From Martelella sp. NC20 (GTDB lineage Bacteria; Pseudomonadota; Alphaproteobacteria; Rhizobiales; Rhizobiaceae), in assembly GCF_013459645.1 (NCBI RefSeq), contig NZ_CP054861.1, positions 5,382,001 through 5,446,000 of the forward strand: 64,000 nucleotides of DNA. Direction: 5' to 3'. Below, piece after piece: positions 1 to 9,589 of this stretch (position 1 is its first letter; the number at the start of each line of letters is the position of its first letter). The notes beneath the pieces are model-generated. The model saw only the letters and a list, made by a program, of their open reading frames with translations. It had not been told where the DNA came from and did no database searches. Made by a program: the position numbers and the translations under genes.

Positions 1-22
1 CTGGCGCTGGAGCTGAGCGCTC

Positions 23-42
23 GCCGGGCCTTTCGGCCCGGC
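23..42 (+). promoter_or_regulatory. Intercistronic hairpin upstream of the first permease gene
   Basis: A perfect 8-bp inverted repeat (GCCGGGCC / GGCCCGGC) with a TTTC loop is followed by a C-rich stretch and no T tract. It is therefore more likely an mRNA-stabilising or attenuating hairpin than a full terminator. One frame just before it ends W-R-W-S-stop at 14-16. This could be the tail of the binding-protein gene expected upstream, but it is too short to assign. Confidence 0.5.
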
Positions 43-80
43 AACCCCCTCCCCGATGTCCATGAAAACGGAGAGCCGCG

Positions 81-1031
81 TTGCTAAGGTTTCTGCTGAA
101 CAGGCTAGGTCAGAGTCTGATCCTGTTGCTGGTCGTGTCGCTGATAGGCTTCAGCGTACTGATGCTGGCGCCCGGCGGCCCCATGTCGAAATTCGCCCTG
201 ACGCCTGGAATCGGCAAGGCGGACCTCGACCGCATCGCTCACCAGATGGGGCTCGATCGTCCCATTCTGGTCCAGTATGTCGACTGGTTATGGAATCTCG
301 TTCGCGGCGACTGGGGCGTCTCCTTTCGCGACGGCCGTCCGGTGCTTTCGATCATCGGTGAACATCTGTTCGCAACCCTGCTGCTGATGGGCAGCTCAAC
401 GGTGATCGCCATCGGTCTGGGAACATGGATCGGCATGAAGAGCGCCATTCGGCGTTATTCCATCTTCGATTACACGGCAACAGTCGGCACCATGATCGCC
501 CTGTCCATCCCGACCTTCTGGTTCGGCCTGGTCGCAATCTACATATTCTCGCTGGAACTCGGTTGGTTTCCCGCCGGCAACATGTACACGATCGGCAACC
601 AATCGGTCCTCGACTATCTCCACCACCTCGTCCTGCCGGCAATCGTGCTTGCGCTGGTCAACATCGCCATCTGGAGCCGCTATATGCGCGCCTCCATGCT
701 GGAGGCGATCGGCCAGGAATTCGTCAAGACGGCGCGCGCCAAGGGCGTCCCGGAACGGGTCATCATGCGCCGCCATGTCGCGCGCAACGCCCTGCTGCCG
801 ATGATCACGCTGGCGGGAATGCAGATCCCGCAACTGCTTGGCGGAGCGCTGGTTGCCGAAACCGTCTTCACTTGGCCGGGTATGGGGCGGCTGTTTCTCG
901 ATAGCCTCGGCTACAGCGACTATCCGGTGATCATGGGACTACTGATGTTTTCAGCCATTCTCACCATTCTCGGAAGCTTCATGGCCGATGTCCTGACAGC
1001 ACTTGTAGATCCGCGCATACGGCTTGCCTGA
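81..1031 (+). CDS. Peptide/nickel-type ABC transporter permease (DppB-like)
   Basis: 316-residue inner-membrane permease of the DppB/OppB family, one half of the pore of an importer for peptides or peptide-like solutes. The N-terminal helix (LLNRLGQSLILLLVV) is followed by an extracytoplasmic loop and about five more membrane segments. The EAA loop that docks on the ATPase is visible near residues 214-240 (EFVKTARAKG ... RNALLP). The start is TTG at 81, preceded by GGAG; it gives the family's normal N-terminus. The stop at 1029-1031 lies within the ribosome-binding region of the next permease gene, so the two are probably translationally linked. The binding protein is not in the window. Confidence 0.9.
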   Translation: MLRFLLNRLGQSLILLLVVSLIGFSVLMLAPGGPMSKFALTPGIGKADLDRIAHQMGLDRPILVQYVDWLWNLVRGDWGVSFRDGRPVLSIIGEHLFATLLLMGSSTVIAIGLGTWIGMKSAIRRYSIFDYTATVGTMIALSIPTFWFGLVAIYIFSLELGWFPAGNMYTIGNQSVLDYLHHLVLPAIVLALVNIAIWSRYMRASMLEAIGQEFVKTARAKGVPERVIMRRHVARNALLPMITLAGMQIPQLLGGALVAETVFTWPGMGRLFLDSLGYSDYPVIMGLLMFSAILTILGSFMADVLTALVDPRIRLA

Positions 1032-1041
1032 GGAGCGCTTC

Positions 1042-1917
1042 ATGACCACCACCGCAGATGTCATTTTGCCGCCGCGTCCGCAAAACCGGGTTCTGAAGCG
1101 CTTCCTGCGCCACCGGCTGGCGGTTTTCGGGCTCGCCGTCATCGTCGCGCTCACGCTGGCCTGCATTTTTGGCCCCTTTCTGGTTCCCTACGACCAGCTC
1201 TATATCGACCTTCGCGCCCGCAATGTCCCGCCATTGACCGGCGGCCACATTTTCGGCACTGACCCGCTGGGACGCGATGTGGCAGCCCGGCTGTTCATGG
1301 CCGGACGGGTTTCGCTTTCCGCCGGCGTGGCGGCCATGCTGTTGTCCACCATTATCGGCGTGCTTGTCGGCACGATATCCGGTTTTTACGGCGGCCGCAC
1401 CGGCGCCGTTCTCATGCGGATCGTCGATGGATTTCTCGCCTTTCCCGGCGTCTTCCTGATGCTGACGCTCGCCGCCTTCGTGCATCCGAGCCCGTTCATG
1501 ATCACCGTCATCATCGCCGCGACCAGCTGGATGCAGGTGGCACGGGTGGTCGATGCCGAGGTCCGCTCGCTGCGCAACCGCGAATTCGTCCTGGCGGCGA
1601 CCATGCTCGGCCTGAGGCCAAACCAGGTCATGTTCCGTGAAATCCTGCCGAACGTGATGGGGCCGATCATCGTCTCGGCAACACTGACCATCGCCAACGC
1701 GATCCTGCTGGAAGCCTACATCTCCTTCCTCGGCTATGGCATCCAGCCACCGCTTCCCTCCTGGGGCAACATGCTGAACGGCGCCCAGCAATATCTGGCG
1801 ACGGCCCCCTGGCTTGCCATCGTGCCCGGCGTGGCAATCACATTGGCGGTGACGGGGTTCAACTTCGTTGGCGACGGGTTGCGCGATGCGCTCGATGTGC
1901 GTGGAGATGCAAAATGA
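1042..1917 (+). CDS. Peptide/nickel-type ABC transporter permease (DppC-like)
   Basis: 291-residue second permease of the same importer. It has the DppC hallmarks: a long cytoplasmic N-terminus, a first membrane segment ending in FGPFLVPYD, the periplasmic motif GTDPLGRD near residue 75, and an EAA loop (EFVLAATMLG ... ILPNVMGP). A TTG codon 18 nt upstream keeps the frame open, but ATG at 1042 is preferred because GAGGAG ends 6 nt before it. The last codons overlap the ATPase start (ATGA), typical of tight operon coupling. Confidence 0.9.
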   Translation: MTTTADVILPPRPQNRVLKRFLRHRLAVFGLAVIVALTLACIFGPFLVPYDQLYIDLRARNVPPLTGGHIFGTDPLGRDVAARLFMAGRVSLSAGVAAMLLSTIIGVLVGTISGFYGGRTGAVLMRIVDGFLAFPGVFLMLTLAAFVHPSPFMITVIIAATSWMQVARVVDAEVRSLRNREFVLAATMLGLRPNQVMFREILPNVMGPIIVSATLTIANAILLEAYISFLGYGIQPPLPSWGNMLNGAQQYLATAPWLAIVPGVAITLAVTGFNFVGDGLRDALDVRGDAK

Positions 1918-3623
1918 CCCCACTCACCTCTCCATCCGTTTGCAAGCCGGAGACGCACGTGACACCCGTTTTGACCGTTGAAAACCTGACCGTTGCATTG
2001 CCCGCGGCAGCCGACCGCAAACATGCGATCAGCGACATTTCCTTTACCCTTGATGCCGGAGAAATTCTCTGCATTGTCGGTGAATCCGGATCGGGCAAAT
2101 CGGTAACGGCGAACGCCGTCATGGGGCTTCTGCCACCGGCGCTGAAAATCGAAAGCGGGAAAATCCGTCTGCATGACCGGGAAATCCGCGACCTGAGTGC
2201 CACGGAGCGGGCCCGGCTGAATGGCCGCGTCGTCTCGATGATCTTTCAGGACCCGCTGTCGGCGCTCAATCCGCTGATGACCGTCGGTCAACAGATCGAG
2301 GAGGTTATGCAGACCCATGGCGACGCCACGTTCTCCGGAGCGGTTTCAGACGAGGCGAATACCGGTTCATCGCCCGGAATAGCGTTAAATCGCTCTGATC
2401 GCCGCGCCCGGGTCATCGAATTGCTGGACATGGTTGGCCTGCCCAACCCGCAGGCCATGGCGCATCAGTATCCGTTCAGGTTGTCCGGCGGCCAGCGCCA
2501 GCGGGTGATGATTGCCATGGCGTTGGCGCTGGACCCCGACCTGCTGATTGCCGATGAACCGACCACCGCGCTCGATGTCACCACTCAGGCCCAGATACTC
2601 GACATCATTGGCCGGCTGCAACGGCAAAAGAAAATGGCGGTGATGTTCATCACCCATGATTTTGGCGTGGTCGCCGATATCGCCGACAAGGTGATCGTGA
2701 TGGAAAAGGGGCATCTCATCGAACAGGGAACGGCGCAGGCCGTGCTTCGTGCGCCGCGCGAACCCTATACCCAGCGATTGCTGGCGGCGATCCCGACGAT
2801 GCGGACCGAAGCGCGCGCGCCGGTTAGCGCCGCCGCTCCGGTCGTGCTCGATGTCCGCAACCTGAAGAAATGCTACAGGAGCGGCGGCGGCTTTTTCGGC
2901 CGGCAAAGCCTGATACAGGCGGTGGACGATGTCAGCCTGACGCTTCGCAAGGGCGAGACCATCGGGATCGTCGGCGAATCCGGCTCGGGCAAGTCCACGC
3001 TCGGCCGCATGGTCATGAAGCTGCTCGACAGCGATTCCGGTCAGATCATTCTGGATTGCGAGGATGCCGTGTCGATGCCCGAATCCCGGTTCCGGCAGAA
3101 ACGACCCTATATCCAGATGGTTTTCCAGGACCCGTTCGCCTCGCTCAATCCGCGCCACACCATCGAGCGTTCGCTGGTCTGCGGGCCGATGAGCTTCGGA
3201 ATGCCCCACCGGGAAGCCCATGCCAACGCGGTCCGGCTTTTGAACCGGGTCGAACTTCCCGAACACGCGCTGGAGCGCTATCCGCACGAATTTTCCGGCG
3301 GTCAGCGCCAGCGCATCGGCATTGCCAGGGCGCTGATGTTCAACCCCGTGCTGCTGGTTGCCGACGAGGCGGTTTCTGCGCTCGACGTGTCGATCCAGGC
3401 GCAGGTGTTGCAGCTGCTCGACGAAATTCAGCAGGAAACCCGCATCGCCATGATGTTCATCACCCATGACCTGCGCGTTGCCAGCCAGATCTGCGACCGC
3501 ATCGCCGTGCTCAGGCGTGGTCGCCTGGTCGAGCTGGCCCCTGCTCACGAGCTGTTTTCAGCCCCGCGTGACGCCTACACGAAAAGTCTGGTGGAAGCGA
3601 TTCCCGGCTGGGGAGGACGATGA
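1914..3623 (+). CDS. Fused double ABC ATPase (DppD-DppF type)
   Basis: 569 residues carrying two nucleotide-binding domains in one chain, so this single protein can energise the DppB/DppC-like pore. Domain 1 has Walker A GESGSGKS (about residue 57), signature LSGGQRQRV, Walker B LLIADEPT and a switch His (ITHDFG). Domain 2 has [30 protein letters not shown] and ITHDLR. Each domain carries the usual peptide-importer signature. A low-complexity segment (residues about 135-160) sits inside domain 1 before the signature. ATG at 1914 overlaps the permease stop by 4 nt. The substrate cannot be read from the ATPase. Confidence 0.92.
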   Translation: MTPLTSPSVCKPETHVTPVLTVENLTVALPAAADRKHAISDISFTLDAGEILCIVGESGSGKSVTANAVMGLLPPALKIESGKIRLHDREIRDLSATERARLNGRVVSMIFQDPLSALNPLMTVGQQIEEVMQTHGDATFSGAVSDEANTGSSPGIALNRSDRRARVIELLDMVGLPNPQAMAHQYPFRLSGGQRQRVMIAMALALDPDLLIADEPTTALDVTTQAQILDIIGRLQRQKKMAVMFITHDFGVVADIADKVIVMEKGHLIEQGTAQAVLRAPREPYTQRLLAAIPTMRTEARAPVSAAAPVVLDVRNLKKCYRSGGGFFGRQSLIQAVDDVSLTLRKGETIGIVGESGSGKSTLGRMVMKLLDSDSGQIILDCEDAVSMPESRFRQKRPYIQMVFQDPFASLNPRHTIERSLVCGPMSFGMPHREAHANAVRLLNRVELPEHALERYPHEFSGGQRQRIGIARALMFNPVLLVADEAVSALDVSIQAQVLQLLDEIQQETRIAMMFITHDLRVASQICDRIAVLRRGRLVELAPAHELFSAPRDAYTKSLVEAIPGWGGR

Positions 3624-3642
3624 GCGCTGCCGCAACAGCCAC

Positions 3643-3662
3643 CCTCCGGCGTCGGCCGGAGG
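3643..3662 (+). promoter_or_regulatory. Intercistronic hairpin between ATPase and first oxidoreductase
   Basis: An 8-bp perfect stem (CCTCCGGC / GCCGGAGG) with a GTCG loop lies in the gap of about 100 nt between the transporter genes and the oxidoreductase genes. No T tract follows, so read-through with partial attenuation or segmental mRNA stability is likelier than termination. Confidence 0.45.
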
Positions 3663-3722
3663 CGGCACGGCCGCGTCGAGGCGTAAAGGCATGATCGTTT
3701 CCTTCTTTTGAGAGGTCGCATG

Positions 3723-5045
3723 ATGACGAAATTTTCTCCCTTTGAAGCATCCTACTGGTTCGCCTCGGCGCCGCCGCCGCCGGAAACCGGTTCGCTTGCC
3801 GGCGAAAAGACCGTCGATGTCTGTGTCGTTGGCGCCGGCTATACCGGGCTCACCACCGCCATCGAACTTGCCCGCAAGGGCGTCTCCGTCGCCGTTCTGG
3901 AGCGGCAGCAGATTGGCTATGGCGGCTCGGGGCGCAATGCCGGCCATTGCAGTCCGACCTTTTCATACTACGAGCTGGAAAAGATCCGTACGCTTCTCGG
4001 CGAGCCCTGGGCCGAGCGCCTCATCCGTCGCCAGACCCGCGCCGCCGATGTCGCCGCCGGCTATATCCGCGATTACGATATCGATTGCGAATGGGTTCAA
4101 AACGGTCTGGTCATCGGCGCCATGCGGCCGGGCCATGTTCCGCATCTGCGTCACAAGGTTGAAAGCTATAATGCCGCCGGGGCGAGAACGCGCCTGCTCG
4201 ACCGCGACGAGGCAATTACCGCAACGGGCTCGCCGCGCCTGTATGGCGCCTGGCTGCATGAGGAAGGCGCCCATCTTCATCCGCTGAAATATGCGCGCGG
4301 GCTGGCGCGCGCCGCCATTCAGGAAGGCGTTGCCCTTTATACGAAGACATCGGCACAGGGCTGCGAAAAGCAGGGTGGCAAGTGGAAGGTCCGTTGCGAA
4401 AACGGTCATGTCCTTGCCGACAAGGTGATCTTCGCAACAGGGGCCTATACGGTGGATGGCTGGCCGAAACTGGACAAGACCTTCCGGATCCTGCCGGTCT
4501 ATGTCTGCGCCACCAATCCACTTTCCGATGATGCCCGCAAGGCGGCGCTGCCACGCAACACCTCAATGATCGACGGACGCGGCGACTTCTACTGCTACAA
4601 GTGGACCGCCGATAACCGCATCGTTGCCTCCATGTTCCTGATGGGGCCGCGCGGGCGCGACCTCGATTACACGAAAAGGGTCATGACCGATCGGCTGAAA
4701 TGGTTGCATCCACAGATTACCGAGGACGTGCGCTGGGATTATTTCTGGTTCGGCGAACTGGACATGCAGTATCGCACCGTGCCGCGCCTTTACAGCCTCG
4801 CGCCCGGCGTGGTCGGTCTGACCGGCTTGTCCGGCCGTGGCGTTCCGACCGGCACCATGCTCGGCGGCATTCTCTCGGACTGGGCCATGGGCGTTGGCGA
4901 GCAGGATCTCGATCTGCGCGCCGAACCGCTGCAAAAGGCACCATGGTGGATGGACTACGGACCGAACTACAAGCTGCGTGAAATGCGTTTCGTCGACAAT
5001 GTCATGAGCCGGCGCGGCGACGTGGAGCTGCCGCCTCATCCCTGA
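3723..5045 (+). CDS. FAD-dependent oxidoreductase, DAO family (PuuB-like)
   Basis: 440-residue flavoprotein of the D-amino acid oxidase fold, closest in layout to gamma-glutamylputrescine oxidases. The FAD ADP-binding motif VVGAGYTGLTTAIELARKG lies near residues 35-53, followed by GGSGRNAGH, which contacts the flavin in this family. A C-terminal FAD contact (GLSGRGVPTGTMLGG) is near residue 375. Likely activity: oxidation of a secondary or primary amine imported by the transporter just upstream. ATG 3720 and 3723 are both possible; 3723 is better spaced from AGAGG. The next oxidoreductase starts 64 nt downstream, so the three are probably co-transcribed. The substrate is not determined. Confidence 0.85.
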   Translation: MTKFSPFEASYWFASAPPPPETGSLAGEKTVDVCVVGAGYTGLTTAIELARKGVSVAVLERQQIGYGGSGRNAGHCSPTFSYYELEKIRTLLGEPWAERLIRRQTRAADVAAGYIRDYDIDCEWVQNGLVIGAMRPGHVPHLRHKVESYNAAGARTRLLDRDEAITATGSPRLYGAWLHEEGAHLHPLKYARGLARAAIQEGVALYTKTSAQGCEKQGGKWKVRCENGHVLADKVIFATGAYTVDGWPKLDKTFRILPVYVCATNPLSDDARKAALPRNTSMIDGRGDFYCYKWTADNRIVASMFLMGPRGRDLDYTKRVMTDRLKWLHPQITEDVRWDYFWFGELDMQYRTVPRLYSLAPGVVGLTGLSGRGVPTGTMLGGILSDWAMGVGEQDLDLRAEPLQKAPWWMDYGPNYKLREMRFVDNVMSRRGDVELPPHP

Positions 5046-5109
5046 ATGATACGGACGCCCGCAACAGACCGATACCGATGTGGGACTGTGAGGCCTGAGG
5101 AGAAGCAAG

Positions 5110-6282
5110 ATGGAAAAGTTCGATGTGGCCGTCGTTGGCGCGGGAATCAGCGGTTGCGCCACAGCCTTCGCGCTGGCCAAAACCGGGGCCAGCGTGATCA
5201 TCCTTGACCGTTTCGGTCCGGCGGCCATGGCCTCCGGCTGGACACTGGCTGGCGTGCGACAGTCCGGACGCGATCCGGCCGAGCTGCCGCTTGCCATGGC
5301 GGCGGTGAAGATATGGCAGACGCTGCACGAAGAGCTTGGCGCTCCAACCCGATATGTTCAGCGCGGCAATCTGCGCCTTGCCCGCGACGCGGCAGAATAC
5401 CAGCAGCTTCATAACATGGTCCGGCAACAGGCCAACAGTGGCCTCGACCTGACCTTCCTGCCGGACAACGCTGCGATCCGTGAGATCGCACCGGCAATTT
5501 CATCGGAAATTCCCGGCGCGTCTTTCTGCGCCAGCGATGGTCATGCCGATCCGCAGACGACCAGTGCCGCCTATATCGCCACGCTTGAGCGTCTCGGCGT
5601 CACGCTGGCAATGGGCGAGGTCGTCGAAAGGATCGAAGTTGTGGGCGGAAAAGCGGCCGGGCTTCGCACATCGAATCGTAGTATCGCCGCCGACAGCGTG
5701 GTGCTGACCGCCGGCGTGTTCACCAACAGCCTGCTTGAACCGCTGGGCCTGAATGTGCCCCTGGAGACACCGATGGTGGCGGTGGTCCGCACCGCTCCTG
5801 TCGCCCCGATCCTGGAACAGGTGATTGGCGTTGTCGGTGGCGACTGGGCCGGACGGCAGGAAACCAATGGCCGGTTGCGGTTGACGAGCGGCGCGCTGCC
5901 GTGGAACGGAACTATGGAAACAGTGGTGACAGCGGACGGCCCTCGCCCGAAGATCCGCCCGCCCCTGTCCAGCCTGCGCGCGATCATCGACAAGGCTGAA
6001 CTGTTGCTACCGGGTCTGTCGGATGCCGCCATCGATGACTGCTGGTCCGGCCTGCTCGACCTGACGCCGGATGCCCTTCCGGTTCTGGACCATGCGCCGG
6101 GAATCGACGGTCTGGTCGTCGGCATGGGATTTTCGGGCCACGGTTTTTGTCTCGGGCCCGTCACCGGTCATATCCTGTGCGATCTTGCCACCGGCAACAC
6201 ACCGGCACATGACCTGTCCGCCTTCGGATTTGACCGGTTTTCCGGCATTCACACAAAAACCGAGCCGGCGCTTCACGGCTGA
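5110..6282 (+). CDS. FAD-dependent oxidoreductase, DAO family (glycine/opine-oxidase-like)
   Basis: 390 residues beginning with the nucleotide-binding motif VAVVGAGISGCATAFALAK at residues 5-23. A following patch (GVRQSGRDPAELPLAM) closely parallels RITRRDPREIPLMAEAL in the next gene, so the two are probably paralogues. The C-terminal motif GMGFSGHGFCLGPVTG (about residues 338-353) is the conserved FAD isoalloxazine contact. GAGGAGA precedes ATG 5110 at good spacing. It likely oxidises an amino acid or N-substituted amino acid. It could act alone or as one subunit of a multi-subunit oxidase with its neighbours; the sequence does not decide this. Confidence 0.85.
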   Translation: MEKFDVAVVGAGISGCATAFALAKTGASVIILDRFGPAAMASGWTLAGVRQSGRDPAELPLAMAAVKIWQTLHEELGAPTRYVQRGNLRLARDAAEYQQLHNMVRQQANSGLDLTFLPDNAAIREIAPAISSEIPGASFCASDGHADPQTTSAAYIATLERLGVTLAMGEVVERIEVVGGKAAGLRTSNRSIAADSVVLTAGVFTNSLLEPLGLNVPLETPMVAVVRTAPVAPILEQVIGVVGGDWAGRQETNGRLRLTSGALPWNGTMETVVTADGPRPKIRPPLSSLRAIIDKAELLLPGLSDAAIDDCWSGLLDLTPDALPVLDHAPGIDGLVVGMGFSGHGFCLGPVTGHILCDLATGNTPAHDLSAFGFDRFSGIHTKTEPALHG

Positions 6283-6335
6283 CCGGCCCCATTCATGTTC
6301 AATTCTTCCTCCAACCCAATTCGGGAGTCACTTAA

Positions 6336-7667
6336 ATGCCTGGTCCTTTCGTCGTGCCGTTTCACGGAGATACCGAGCTGCCACAACAGGTCGATGTCGT
6401 GGTCATCGGTGGCGGCATCATTGGAACGTCAACCACGCTGGAACTGGCCGAACGCGGCCTGAGGGTCGCACTTTGCGAGAAAGGCGGTATCGGCCACGAA
6501 CAGTCCAGCCGCAACTGGGGCTGGGTCAGGATCACCCGGCGCGATCCGCGTGAAATTCCTCTCATGGCGGAGGCTCTGCGCATCTGGCCGCGTATGAAGG
6601 AAAGACTCGGGCGCGATGTCGGCTATACCCGCGCCGGCATCGCCTTCACCTGTCAGACCGACAGGGAGGTCGAGGAACACACGCGCTGGATGAACAATCT
6701 TGAGGGCTATCAGATCGACACGCGGATGCTGACGCCCGCCCAGTTCGCTGAACTGAACCCCGGCGCGCAGCTTGATGTCAAAGGCGCGCTTTATACCTCC
6801 GTCGACGGCCGAGCCGAGCCGCAGAAGGCCGCTCCCGCCATTGCCGAAGCCGCGCGGAAACACGGCGCCCATGTGATGACGGAATGCGCCGTGCGTGGCA
6901 TTGACCGCAAGGCAGGCCAAGTGTGCGGTGTTTTCACCGAGCGGGGGTATATCGCCTGCAATGCCGTGGTTCTGGCCGGTGGTGCCTGGTCCAGCCTTTT
7001 TGCCCGCAATAGCGGATTGCGGCTGCCGCAGCTGAAGGTAAAGAATTCCGTTATCCGCACCAAACCGCTGGAAGGCGGCCCGGAAACGACGATCTGGACC
7101 AATGGTTTTGCCATCCGCAAGCGTCAGGACGGTGGCTACACGATCGCCAACGGTTTCGAGAATATCGTCGACATCGTTCCGGACAGCTTCCGTTTTTTCC
7201 GCGATTTCCTGCCAGCGCTCGGTGCTGAGTGGCGCTCTCTGATGCTGCGCGGGGGCCTGCGGTTTCTCGACGAGGCCCGCATCCCCAATCGCTGGACAAT
7301 GGACGAGGCCTCCCCCTTCGAATATTGCCGCGTTCTTGATCCAAAGCCGTCCTTCTCGCTACAGGACCGGGCCCTGTCGAACCTACGAAAGGCCTTTCCC
7401 GTATTCGAGCACGCCGAAATAGCCCAGCGCTGGGCCGGCAATATCGACGTCACGCCGGATGCCGTGCCGGTCATCTCGCCAGTGGAGCACGTACCCGGCT
7501 TCTTCATCGCCACCGGCTTTTCAGGGCACGGCTTCGGCATCGGCCCCGCCGCCGGCCGGCTGATGGCAGATCTCGTCACCGGTGCGCCGCCGCTCGTCGA
7601 TCCGGTCGATTTCCGCTTCAGCCGTTTTTCCGACGGATCGAAGATCGAGATCATCAGCGGCTTCTAG
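6336..7667 (+). CDS. FAD-dependent oxidoreductase, DAO family
   Basis: 443 residues with VVVIGGGIIGTSTTLELAER at about residues 17-36 (FAD adenine site), the flavin-adjacent motif SSRNWGW near residue 58, and a C-terminal FAD motif ATGFSGHGFGIGPAAG near residue 390. It is the third DAO-family enzyme in a row and resembles the preceding one more than the first. A 53-nt gap separates it from that gene. The operon ends after it; an IS5-type remnant follows within about 90 nt. Amine or amino-acid oxidation is well supported by family; the substrate is unknown. Confidence 0.85.
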   Translation: MPGPFVVPFHGDTELPQQVDVVVIGGGIIGTSTTLELAERGLRVALCEKGGIGHEQSSRNWGWVRITRRDPREIPLMAEALRIWPRMKERLGRDVGYTRAGIAFTCQTDREVEEHTRWMNNLEGYQIDTRMLTPAQFAELNPGAQLDVKGALYTSVDGRAEPQKAAPAIAEAARKHGAHVMTECAVRGIDRKAGQVCGVFTERGYIACNAVVLAGGAWSSLFARNSGLRLPQLKVKNSVIRTKPLEGGPETTIWTNGFAIRKRQDGGYTIANGFENIVDIVPDSFRFFRDFLPALGAEWRSLMLRGGLRFLDEARIPNRWTMDEASPFEYCRVLDPKPSFSLQDRALSNLRKAFPVFEHAEIAQRWAGNIDVTPDAVPVISPVEHVPGFFIATGFSGHGFGIGPAAGRLMADLVTGAPPLVDPVDFRFSRFSDGSKIEIISGF

Positions 7668-7750
7668 CAGGGGGTTGCAAGAGGCCTCGTTAGGCGCTTG
7701 AGTTTGCGATTCCTTGCTACGGTGGTTGGCGCACTGGGGTTCGTGGACAA

Positions 7751-8090
7751 TTACCTCATGACGATGATGGATGCCGCGAGGTTCACGGTTGCGACAAAGC
7801 GGATGTCGGTCTTGTCATAGCGTGTATTGACCGCTCTGAAGTCTTTGATTTTAGAGAAATATTTCTCCACGCGGTGGCGCCATCGATACATCTCCTCATC
7901 ATGCGGGATCGGAGCTTTCCAGTCCTGTTTGGACGGGATAACGGCTTGGGCTTCCATGCCTTGCTATTGACCTCAGCAAGAACAGCCGCAGCCTTGTTGG
8001 GTTGGACGAAAGTGGGGCTGTCGTTGTTCGGCGGCGGATGCGTCGCGATGGGGGTTACCGTTCCGGACGCATTCACACCTCCTTAAAAAG
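7751..8090 (-). pseudogene. IS5-family transposase remnant, frameshifted
   Basis: Reading leftwards, the frame ending at 7751 encodes a typical IS5-group transposase C-terminus: YRWRHRVEKYFSKIKDF, then TRYDK and FVATVNLAASI. Upstream, the expected preceding segment (KAAAVLAEVNSKAW) is in a different frame, so a frameshift lies near 7950-7960. The N-terminal catalytic part is missing. No clear terminal inverted repeats were found, so the outer limits are approximate. It is a non-functional relic downstream of the oxidoreductase operon. Confidence 0.75.
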
Positions 8091-8563
8091 AAGGGTGAGA
8101 ATCACAGACTTCGAGGAAGAACCGTTTCAATTGTAAATCGACATGAAGGCTCTTCGGCCTTGGCGAAGACGAGAATACTCAACAACTCGCCGCGATTGGC
8201 TCCGCGACGGAATGGTCCACGTGGCGCCATCAGACAAATTACCACAATCCTCGGGTCGACTCCCCCCATTCGGCATCGAATTTCGAGACCCATGCCGCTA
8301 CATCGCACTCGCCAAGAGTGCGTGGCGGAAGGTCCCTGCAGGGAACCGCGATCAGGACCGCTGGGCCCGGGCCGTTCACGAACATGCACATATCCGCAAT
8401 GCCCTTGTCCGCCGCGAGGGCCTCTCCTGCGAGAGCTTCTGCGCGCGCACCACATTTCTGTCTGGAAAGCGGCGCGCCGCGCCATCGAGATGGACGCCGT
8501 CGCCGACGAGATGTGAGCCATCAGGAAGTTATCCACTCGGTGTGGTTTCAGCAGACAGCGAAA
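8091..8563. other. Unassigned sequence between IS5 remnant and lysR
   Basis: About 470 nt with several overlapping open frames on both strands, none with a convincing start, ribosome-binding site or family signature. One minus-strand frame between about 8440 and 8250 reads like a protein fragment (KGIADMCMFVNGPGPAV), but it lacks a clear beginning and I do not recognise it. It may be decayed coding DNA associated with the neighbouring IS remnant. Confidence 0.4.
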
Positions 8564-9460
8564 TCAGGCAACGGCCTGCGTGTTTGCCATCAGCGCGCGG
8601 ATGCGCTCTATCAGATCGTCGAGCACCGTGATGCCGCGCGCGCCTGTGGGACGGATTGCGAAGTATGAAATCTCCACCTCCGGCTCGAACGGCCTGGAAA
8701 TCGTCTCGGCGCCCGCCGCATTGAGACTGATCCTGTCCACAATGCCGATACCCATGCCTGCTGCGGCAAAGTGGCAGCAGTTGAGCATGGATGTTTCCAC
8801 GGCGCTGACAGGTTGCTGTTCGGCGCTGGCGAAAGCCCGGTCGAGCGCCCTGCGCATCGGCGAGTTCCGTCCCGGCAAAAGCACGCGCTGATCGATGAGA
8901 TCGGCGGGCGTGATGACGTCGCGTGCGGACAAAGGGTGATCCGGTCGCATCGCGGCGACGGCCTGCGAACTGTAAAGAAGCTTTGCCCCTTTGTCGGACA
9001 TGCGCGGCGAGCCGAACACGAGGCCGAGATCGTAGCGGTTGTGCTCGACCATATCCCAGATCTGGCGACTGTTTTCGACATCGATCACGAGCGGAATATC
9101 GAGCCGGTCGCCCAACGTCTCGATTACGGCATCGTGCAGGTAAGGTCTCACCAGCGAGGTGACGCTGGCGAGGCGCAAAACGGTATTCTTATGGACTCGG
9201 ATGTCTTCGGCAGCCCGCCCGATCTGGTCGAGCCCGAGATAGAGCCTTTCGACTTCGCGATAGAGTTGGGCAGCCTCTGCCGTCGGCACGAGGCGGACGC
9301 CTGCCCGTTCGAACAGCCGCATTTGCACCGCCTCCTCAAGATCGCGCACGAGCCTGCTCACAGCCGGCTGGGTTATGTTCATAGCGTCAGCGGCCGCGGT
9401 AATCCCGCCGGCCATCATCACGCTGCGAAAGGCTTCGATCTGTCGCGGTTTCAGTTTCAT
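8564..9460 (-). CDS. LysR-family transcriptional regulator
   Basis: 298-residue regulator. The N-terminal winged helix-turn-helix (MKLKPRQIEAFRSVMMAGG, then AADAMNITQPAVSRLVRDLE) is followed by a periplasmic-binding-protein-like effector domain with the LysR-typical hinge after about residue 90. ATG 9460 is chosen because it gives the standard LysR N-terminus and GGGGAACGG precedes it; an in-frame ATG at 9475 is the alternative. It is divergent from the binding-protein operon starting at 9590 and shares a 129-nt AT-rich control region, so it most likely regulates that operon and itself. The inducer is unknown. Confidence 0.9.
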   Translation of the reverse strand: MKLKPRQIEAFRSVMMAGGITAAADAMNITQPAVSRLVRDLEEAVQMRLFERAGVRLVPTAEAAQLYREVERLYLGLDQIGRAAEDIRVHKNTVLRLASVTSLVRPYLHDAVIETLGDRLDIPLVIDVENSRQIWDMVEHNRYDLGLVFGSPRMSDKGAKLLYSSQAVAAMRPDHPLSARDVITPADLIDQRVLLPGRNSPMRRALDRAFASAEQQPVSAVETSMLNCCHFAAAGMGIGIVDRISLNAAGAETISRPFEPEVEISYFAIRPTGARGITVLDDLIERIRALMANTQAVA

Positions 9461-9488
9461 CCGTTCCCCATCCATAACATTTAAGCAT

Positions 9489-9517
9489 GAATAGAACCAA
9501 AAATGCAATTTTTATTC
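9489..9517. promoter_or_regulatory. Imperfect AT-rich inverted repeat, candidate LysR site
   Basis: Between divergent lysR and the binding-protein gene, GAATA and TATTC arms enclose an AT-rich near-palindrome (AAAAATGCAATTTTT). Its size and position fit a LysR-type binding site. A further GC-rich hairpin (TCCCGC/GCGGGA, 9547-9565) lies in the leader of the binding-protein mRNA. Both are read from sequence symmetry alone. Confidence 0.35.
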
Positions 9518-9589
9518 TGTGATCATCATGTTTAGACTCATGTGAGTCCCGCCGGGAGTGCGGGAGTGGACAGTATGGAGGAGTGCTCA

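Noticed and set aside
979..1923. 314-codon minus-strand frame over the second permease gene
   Set aside because: Repetitive polar composition complementary to membrane-helix codons; an artefact of GC-rich coding DNA.
8102..8536. Possible gene of 144 codons on the minus strand (and rival plus-strand frames)
   Set aside because: Several frames are open at once, none has a start signal or recognised family, and one partial protein-like stretch lies in yet another frame. Recorded only as unassigned sequence.
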